Program-made: the position numbers and the translations under genes
Notes under the pieces: generated by a model
What the model saw: the letters and a program-made list of their open reading frames with translations, nothing else
What the model was told of the DNA's origin: nothing
Database searches by the model: none
Assembly: GCA_039707465.1 (NCBI GenBank)
Contig: CM077643.1
Coordinates: 243,310,167-243,374,166, forward strand
Direction: 5' to 3'
DNA length: 64,000 bases
From: Rhabdophis nuchalis
Lineage: Eukaryota > Chordata > Lepidosauria > Squamata > Natricidae
In this document: piece by piece, positions 12,001-21,000 of the stretch
Position numbering within the stretch: the stretch's first letter is position 1
Layout of the letters: every line of letters starts with the position of its first letter

Positions 12001-15000
12001 TTCCTTTGAAGTCTATGGTCTGGTTTGCATAACATATTGTGACTTGGCCTAAAATACTGTTTGAACTCAGACCATAAAACAGGCTGATCCTGATATGAAA
12101 CCATGTCTTTGTTTTTATTAGTTTATTTGGTGATGGTTCAATCTGTCATCTGAAGCATATGCTAGCATATGGACTTTGGAATTCTAATAAAATGGCGCAG
12201 GGTAGCAGGAATAAATTGGAGCTAATCCTACATAAATGAAGATTGAATTAGGGACATAGAGGAGTGGGTGAGTTACCCCTCCATTGTTATATAGGCTGTG
12301 CTGTGAGCCCCAGTTGGATTAGTATGGGCTTGTTAGTTTGTGGGTCTGAAAATAAATCAGAAGGGCTAGCTAGTCATTCAGCCAACATAAACATGCAGGA
12401 ATTTTGATTGAAGGCTGGGAAACCATACCATGCTGTATTTAGCTTTTGTTACATGTTCACTGACTAAATGCCTCACTGTGATCCACAATCTTTAACATGT
12501 TGTGTGAACACATCTGTAACGAATGCAAATTTCATTTTTCCCCGTACGTTACCCCAAGAGGAGTCTGATCATTTCTTTCTTTAATTTATATAGCCACCCA
12601 TCTCATGATGTGACTCTATAGACCTTTGCATAAGTAAACGTGCTATTTTAAAGTTTATTGTGTATTTTCTTAATAGCTTAAACATCTAAAGCTAGAATAG
12701 TGAGCCAGCTGCTGTACTGTTTGCTCAGTCCCTTCAAAGCGACAGCCCCAAGTAGTTTGTCTTTATGTCTAGTTTTCTAATGTAAATCCAACAATAAGTA
12801 CATTACAGGTCTGTGTGTATTTTTAAAGCATGGTGCGCTCATGCTTTTCAAGCTGCAATGGCTAAAAACAATTAAACATTGAGAGGGCATTGTATAATTG
12901 CAGCATTTAAAAATCAGAAGCTTAAAGTTCTTTAAAGCCTGAAATGCGCAATGTCTGGATTTTTAAGGGATGCAATGCATCTAAAATTAATCTGAATTCC
13001 CACTGTTGTAATTACAAACTGTAATAAAATTACTGTAAAAGAATTAAAATTGGCCTGAATGCACAAACTATTGAAAGGCTGCCAGGGTGAGAAAGAAAAT
13101 ATAAGGAAAATTGAAGACCAGACAGCTTGACGTTTGGATTTCTGATGAATTGCTGGAAAACGTGATCTGTTTCGCAGCTGTAGCTTTAATAGATTATACC
13201 AACGTGGCAGAAGCAGAAGGAGCTGCCTTTCTGTAAAGAGTTTTGCTTGGGGAAATATGTTGTGACTGTCAACTAGAGACATAAGTAGAGCTGCCTTTTT
13301 GAAAATAGTCAAGGAATTTGGAGTTAGTTCAACAGTTCTAACAAAATCCAGCATTATATATGTCCTACACCAGTATTGTAGGATTCCTGGTGAATTTCTT
13401 GGGGCAGTTAAAAACCGCTGGTTGCCCTTTTTAATGTACTATATTTTTCCGACTATAAGACACGCCGGTGTATAAGAGGCACCAAGAGTTTAAAGAGGTA
13501 AGTCAGGAAAAAAAGTTTTTGTCCCCCCAGCCCCCAGGAGCACTCTGCAGGCTTCAGCAGGGCTTTGGAAAGGCAAAAATGCCCCCATTTTTCACCAAAA
13601 CGGGGGCATTTTTTCCTTCCCCCAGTCCTGCTGAAGCCTGCAGAGTGCTTCGGGGGTGGGGGAAGGCAAAAATGCCCCGTTTTTCACAAAAATGGGATGC
13701 AGGGACAGGGCTTCGGGAGGCCAAAAATAGCTGTATTCAGTGTATAAGATGCACCAATATTTCCACGCTCTTTTAGGGAGGAAAAAGCTGTGTCTTATAC
13801 TGCAAAAAATACGCTACTTCCTAGCCCCCACATCTACCCATTGAACTATTCTTAGAGTATGGCAGGTGGCTAGAAGAGCCAGTGGTTTTTTGTTTTGATT
13901 TGGGTTTTTTGGCATCATCTTCTGACAGGAATGCTGATGGGAGTTCAGGCTTTCTGAATTCTCAATCTAAAGCAATATGATCAGCACCAACCAAGCTGAT
14001 GTGTAAGTTGGACTGCAATTGCCCTTCATCTTGCTCATATCTCTGTATTGTATAGCAACATTCTCAGTTTGGGGAGAGTACCTATTATTAATGCTAGTGA
14101 ATTAGCATGCTAATAATGTATTTTAGCTTTGATTAAGCTAAAATACATTAGCATACTTTGTGGTTAAAAAAAATCTGTTGAAACGTGTTTCATTTTTATG
14201 TGGATATTTTAAAAAGAGAGCCAAGTTGGTGTAGCGGTTAAGGCATTGGACTGGAGGCCATGAGTCTAGTCCTGCCTGGGACACAACGCCATTCCAGGTA
14301 ACCTTGGCCCAATCAATTTTTTTATTCCTAAAAAGTAGGCAGTGACCAACCACTTTCAAAATCTTGCCAAGAAAACTACAGGGTTTAGTCCAGGCAATCA
14401 CCAGGAATCAACAATGACTCAATAGTATTTTTAAAAACCCTGTATTTATGTGGCAGTAATGTGACAGATTGAGAAATGAATAAATAAAGCGGTACTGGTT
14501 GGAAATAGTCTGATCTCTGCTCTCTGTTTGTGAAATATCCTTAAGTGGCATGGATGAAAGGGCAAGTTTGCATGGTGCCAAGTTTGAGGTATTTTAAGCC
14601 AAGCACAGTCCTTAAAAATAAGTGGATCTTTTAAAATGTATCGTGATACTTTAACTTTACTTGACGTGCTTTTATTTCACCCTGTTTTAGTTCTGCAAAA
14701 GTTAATTTGGAACCCTCTATTGTTAAATATTGTCCATGTAGCATTTCTCTTGTTTTATAGTTCTTTTGGAATGTTTAATTATTATTTTTAGTTACATTCT
14801 GTTTGTCCTTCAGAAAGGCTTCTCATTGAATAGCGAAAGAAATAGATTAAATTTCGATTTATTGGAACTTTTGTGTTAGGTACCTGAATCTTAAATGTTC
14901 AAATGCTGAGAACAAGTAAGAGGGAAAGGCCATTGTCTTCTTGGGCTGTTGTAAAGCTTTCTGAAAGTATTTTTCTCCGTCTTTTGACAACAATGCCTTG

Positions 15001-18000
15001 CGCTAAATACTTGGGTACCTTTCTTACATTTGGCATTCCAAACTCAGATTTTCCCAGCCAATGTGGCCATTGTTGAAAATTCTGAAAGTTAATGCCTGGA
15101 CAATTGAAGGATGCTTGGGTTATGGAAGGGTGGACTAATTTTCTCAAAACAGCTGTAACAATTTTCTCAATCAGCACACAACATGATGGATGTCATCTAT
15201 TGCAGGGGTCTCCAACCTTTGCAACTTTAAGTCTGAAGGACTTCCGCTCCCAGAATTCTCCAGCCAGCAAAGCTGGCTGGAGAAGTCTGGGAGCTGAAGT
15301 CCTTCAGACTTAGTTGCAAAGGTTGGAGACCCCTGATCTATTGTACTACTACATTGACTTTTCCAGCAACATTAGTTTCTGTGGTCTCTTTGGACACACC
15401 AATTAATTACAGTACTTTTTACATAGCTGCACTGGCATACTCTAAAAACCTGCAAGGGGCGAAATGACTAGTATTTATTAAATAATTTATTTTCCTTGAT
15501 TTTTTGGAGGTAACTATACTTGGTCAACCTCTTTGGAGTTACAATAGACTAATGCTTAATTAAAACTATTTACTGTATAAGTAATGAAAAAATGGTTGGG
15601 CTTTTCTGTCTGCCATACCTTTCTGATTCTCTTTTTCATTATCTTTGTGCACCTTGAGAGAGGTAATGATGACGTGCCAAAGGTCTCAGTATACTCTGAG
15701 GAAGGCTATCTTGTACAAACGTGGAAAACAGCTACCATTGAGATGCCCCATGGAATCTTTGCGCTGAACACACCTAATGGAAGCTCTGTGTGGATTACAG
15801 ATATAGGAAATGGTGCGTAGAAATATTGTTGTTTAACATGAATAAAGAATGCTGTTGCGTGGCGTACATTTTGCAACTGAAATGTATTTTGGATTGAAGT
15901 TGAGATGCTGTCCTTCCCCAAAATAAATTGGAACCCAAGATATAGGTCAGTGATGGCGAATCTATGGCATCCGTGCCACAGGTGGCACACGGAGCCATTT
16001 TGTAGGGCACGTGAGACATTGCCCTGATAGCTCCATCGCTCATGTGCCAGCTGATTTTGGCTTTCATTTTTGGCTGTTTTTAATCCTCTGGAGGCTTTCC
16101 TGAAGCCTCCGGAGAGTGAAAAACAACCCAACCTGCAAATCGGAAGTTCGGGAATAAACGTCCAGTTTGCATTTCAACTGTTTTTCTCCCTCCGGAGATT
16201 TCAGGATGGCATCGCAAAGCAGCGCTGAGAAGGGGAAAGTCCTTAAAACAGCGCTGTTTTGAGAAGCCTCCCATTGCAAGGCAGCATTGAGAAAAGGAGG
16301 TTTCCCTCCCTCTCAACGCTGTTTTGAGATGCAAGGCTTTCTCTCCCTCCCCTGCGCTGTTTTGGGATCTGAGGCCAAAAATGGGGGATGTTGCACACAC
16401 ATCTGCAAGGCGAGCACATGGGTGGGGGTCGTGCACACATGTGAAGAGGGGGTGAGGAGCGCAGAGGGGGTGTCGCACGGATGTGCAGGGAAAGGGGCGT
16501 GTGGGAGAAGCATTGCATTATGGGTGTGGGCACGCGAGCATGCACAACAGCGTGCGTGTGTGCTTTCGGCACCCAAGGAAAAAAAGGTTAGCCATCACTG
16601 ATAATAGGTCATATATATTTACAAGAAACATATAGAGTATCAGTCTGGTACTCCAGATATTTCAGTTTTCAAATCCCATAAGCCTAAGCAAGTGTGGACA
16701 ACAGCAAAAAAATCTGAAAGATAGTCATTTTAAGAGATCGTATCAATATTTAATTTAAAAAGCATCAGTAATGAGAAGCTCTCTGTCACCATTAAAATGA
16801 CATCATATAATAGCCAATAATCAAACCTAGAATGAGTGTCTTCAAAACTCAACAGTTGGTCAGGTTGCTTACTTCTGATCTTCTTAAGCCATTATCCCAA
16901 GAGATTGGACTGCCATTTGTCAGAAATGGTGCAGAGCAGAGGTCTCATTCTCGCGGCCCGCAGACCAGTTGCGGCCCACAGGATGGTATCTTGTGGCCCC
17001 CACTGTGATATGAAAGTATAATATTAGTGATATGAAAGTATAATATCCAATATAATGGAATCCCTTATGCGGCACAGCCTCACCCAGGCTCTGCCTCCAG
17101 CGGCCCCCAGGTAAATTGAGTTTGAGACCCCTGGTCTAGATGGTCTCTGGTGATGAGCCGAAAGGCAGAAAAGGAGAGCAGTATGCTTCCTCCCTTAATT
17201 AGGGCTTAACAGGGTGTTGTGACACAAGTATATACTTATCCTCCTGTCTCAGCTGATCAGGAAGAGAACCTGGTGGCCTAATGGCTAAGGCTCCTGCCTA
17301 GCATGCAATACAGCCCCGGTTCAAACCCAGTAAGGGTATGGCTAGCTGATGAAAGCTAGAAATAGATCTATTCTAGTCTCCCTGACTTATGTATTGATCA
17401 GCTCAAAAACGTAACACACATATAAAAAAATTACACAACGGAACTCATGGCTTTCTGTCTAGATCAGAGGTCTCATTCTCGTGGCCCGCAGGCCAGTTGC
17501 GGCCCGCAGGACGGTATCTTGTGGTCCCCACCGTGATATGAAAGTATAATATTAGTGATATGAAAGTATAATATCCAATATAATGGAATCCCTTATGCGG
17601 CCCAGCCTCACCCAGACTCTGCCTCCAGCAGCTCCCAGGTAAATTGAGTTTGAGACCCCTGGTGTAGAGTCTCCTGCTTGGGCAGGGGGTTGGACTAGAT
17701 GACCTATAAGGTCCCTTCCAACTCTATTAATCTGTAAAGCCAAGCATGCTTCCCCCAAGAAGGTTTCTAGTCATAGTAATCAAAAGTCCTTGATGCATCT
17801 ATTTCGTCTCCATAATGGGTTTTCAGTGATAGAAAAATATGGTAGGGATACTTCATGGGAGTTGGCCTCAGCAGCTGGTGTGCTTTTTGAAATTCTGTGC
17901 ATGAGGAGAGGTGATGGCATATCTGTGCAAGCCCCAGAATCTCACACACTTTGTAAAAGGTTCTGCAGGTAATGCCCGAATAAGTGCAATTTGGCTATGT

Positions 18001-21000
18001 TACAGCTCCTACAAAGCATGCAGTGCAGATAGCTGTTGACTGCATTCCTGTTTTAGTGAGGCATTTCTCCCCATCAGAGTGGGGAGAAAAGAGGATTGTT
18101 AATGGACAGTAGCATTGAAGTCTTTGGGCAGTGTGAGAACAAAAGACACCTGGCACTGTTGGCGGACCATTTTCAGTGTCTTTGCAAGTATACACTACAA
18201 CTGGCGTGGCTGCAGCCTGGTTCTTTTTTATGCTTGACAAAAAAAATCTGTTTCTAAATATTGCAGCATTGAGTGTTTAATTGAAATTTGGTTATATGGG
18301 GTATCTGCAGCTTGCACCATATTCTCGAATGGAGATTTAGCCATGTTCTTTTCATACCTCTGTAGATGATCTTATTTAGTCAAAGTTTCAGGAGAATGAA
18401 GAAGAAAAGGAGTTGCTAATCAAGGGGTAGTGAGATAAAGCAGGGGTCTCCAACCTTTGCAACTTTAAGTCTGAAGGACTTCAGCTCCCAGAATTCTCCA
18501 GCTGAAGTCCTTCAGACTTAAAGTTGCAAAGGTTGGAGACCCCTGGGATAAAGAACAGGGACAAGGGTTCATTATGAGCATCTCTCTGTGATGCAGAGCA
18601 GAAAGGTTCTGTACAGGTAGTCCTCAACTTACTTCCATAACTGAACCTAAAATTTCTGCTGCTAAGTGAGACATTATTGAGTTTTGCCCCGTTTTATGAC
18701 CATTCTTGCCACAGTTGTTAACTGAATCACTGCAGTTGCTCAGTTAGTAATACTGTTGTTAAGTCAGTGCTTCTCAAATAGTGGGGCGGGCCCCCCAGGG
18801 GGGGCGCGAGGCTCCGTAAAGGGGGGCGCGTTTGACCTCGGCAGTTTAGTTTAATTAAGGATTTAATTTTTTTTAAATTTCTAATGCACTTTAAATCTTT
18901 TCTGCTACAGTTAATAAAGCTATTCTTTGTTGTAAATTGATCCACATTTCTTTCTTTTTTTATTCTCTTATACGTTAATAAGGATACAGTGTTATGCAGA
19001 GGTATACTTATAACAATTTTATAGACAAATGATACTATTTACAGTCGCGCGGGGGGTGCGAAATGTTTTCTTCTTCCTAGGGGGGGCATGACAGAAAATA
19101 ATTGAGAAGCACTGTGTTAAGTGAATCTGGCATCCTCATTGACTGCTTGTCAGAAGGTTGCAAAAGGTGATCACATGACCCCACCACACAGCAACCATTA
19201 TAATTATGAGCCAGTTTGCCCAGGTGTCCACATTTTGATGATATGACCATGGGGATGCTGCTACAGTTGTTAAGTGTGAAAAGTGGTCACAAGTCACCAT
19301 TTTCAGTGACATTGTAACTTTGAACAGTCACTACACAAGTGGTTATAAGTCAAGGACTACCAATACGTAGAATCCAGAAGTTGTACCAATTTTCCTCTGA
19401 ACAGGGTAGGGAATAAATTATTATTTTATCTGTAAGTCTGTAATACATGTGACCTTGTTGGAAAGTCTCAACTTCTCCTTGATGCAGGGAAATATGGGCA
19501 TACAGTGAAACAGTACAGCCCTTTCGGGGAACTCCTTCGAGTCATAGGTACTCCAGGTACAGCTGGTTCTGATACAGACCCTCTACAGTTTGACCAGCCA
19601 GCAGAGGTTTTTGTGGAATCAACCGGAAACATTTACATTGTGGACGGGGATGGAGGACTAAATAACCGCTTGCTCAAATTGACAAAAGGTAAGCAAATGT
19701 ATGCTTTAAATGTTGATGGCGGCTTTTATTCCTAATGTGCTGATATACCATTTCCTAACCTGATATGTTGAAAGGACCAGCTGCCCCCAATCTTTTGGGC
19801 ACCAGGGACCGGCACCATGGAGAGGCTTTTCCGTGAACCAGAGGGGACGTGGTTTCGCTTGCTGCCTGCATCCTTCGGATAGGGTTTTGCTTGTTTGCGT
19901 GGCCCAGTTTCTGGCCCAGTGCTGGTCCACAGATCAGGGGTTGGTGACCCCTGGGCTGGACTATAATTTATAGAATACGAGACTCATATCTGGAGACATA
20001 AGACTGTGAAAGGCTGCCTTAGTGGCTTTTTCTATAAGAGAACACATAAGGAGTGGTTAAGTGGTTTGTGTTTGATGCAATCAGCATTAGCTGTTGACCA
20101 CATGAATGTCTCCATGTGGTTTTCTTGGCAACAATATGTCAACATTATCTTCTTTCGAGAATATTATTTTTAAAACTTTACAGTCTAGCATACAGTGATG
20201 GGGCTTCCAGGTAGGCTCTCATTTTCCAGCATTAACCAGGTTCAATCCTGCTTAGCTTTTTTGAGATTAGCCAAGGTTTTTGGCAGTGTGGATAAAAATC
20301 GATGATTTTTTTTAAAAAAAATTAAAAATCGTTTTTTCAAACATTTATATTGGAATTTATTTTAATAAAGTGCTTTTGGAGTAAAAATCTATCTGAAGAT
20401 AGATTTCTATTTAAGATACATTAATAATTTAGTTTATTCAGCATGACATGGAGCTTAGTTATGTAACATGAGGCTATATATTCTGCAATATTGGGACTGT
20501 CGGTGAGTCAACAGCAGGTCAGAGGAGGAGCCGCTGTGGGACAGAGTTGACAGTTGCTCTTTAAAAATTATGATTTAAATCAAGCTGTTTTACTAGTGAT
20601 TTAAATCGTGATTTAAATCAACTTGATTTAAATAAAATCCCCCCTGGGTTTTAGAGGTGTAGCCACTTGCCGTAAGACATTTGCACAGATTATAAGATTC
20701 TAAATAAGGAAATTGTGACTTTTCCCATATACCTCAATTCTTGGTGACTCATAGTTTGATCTTAGGGCCTCTGCAGACATAAGTCACCAATATGCATACA
20801 ATGAATGCTGCAAATTTACTGGTACCTTAGCTTTTTATAGGATTCGAATACTTTTTCAATAGTATTCTGGTGATATCTTAAGATCTGAAACATATCTTAA
20901 ATAGCGTTATCTTGCAGGGGGAAAAAAGATACCACATTATATTAATAGTCAGAAAGCTGAACTCCTAATGCATGATTCTGCTATGGAAAACTAGATTATA

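Larger units (their letters stand above)
11189..15658 (+). other. NHLRC3: NHLRC3 intron 2
   Basis: A 4.5-kb intron containing a mariner-like MITE (13439), a SINE (14217) and a foldback hAT MITE (15203). 11189-13438 looks like unique sequence; a 140-codon minus-strand open frame at 12932-13354 has no recognisable domain. Confidence 0.8.
15813..19487 (+). other. NHLRC3: NHLRC3 intron 3
   Basis: A 3.7-kb intron filled largely with DNA transposons: a 653-bp hAT-like MITE, a pair of identical-length hAT MITEs, a foldback MITE, and an inverted-repeat element that itself contains a hAT MITE. Also a SINE and a CR1 tail. Only 17745-18430 appears to be unique sequence. Confidence 0.85.

Noticed and set aside
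12932..13354. 140-codon minus-strand open frame in NHLRC3 intron 2
   Set aside because: No recognisable domain or splice sites; likely chance, though a conservation check would settle it.
15706..16601. Several overlapping frames of 70-141 codons on both strands
   Set aside because: They fall across NHLRC3 exon 3 and the GC-rich hAT MITE at 15948-16600. High GC lowers stop frequency; none resembles a protein family.
17265..17395. tRNA gene
   Set aside because: A and B boxes are visible, but no acceptor stem or anticodon arm closes, and the body continues as a SINE.
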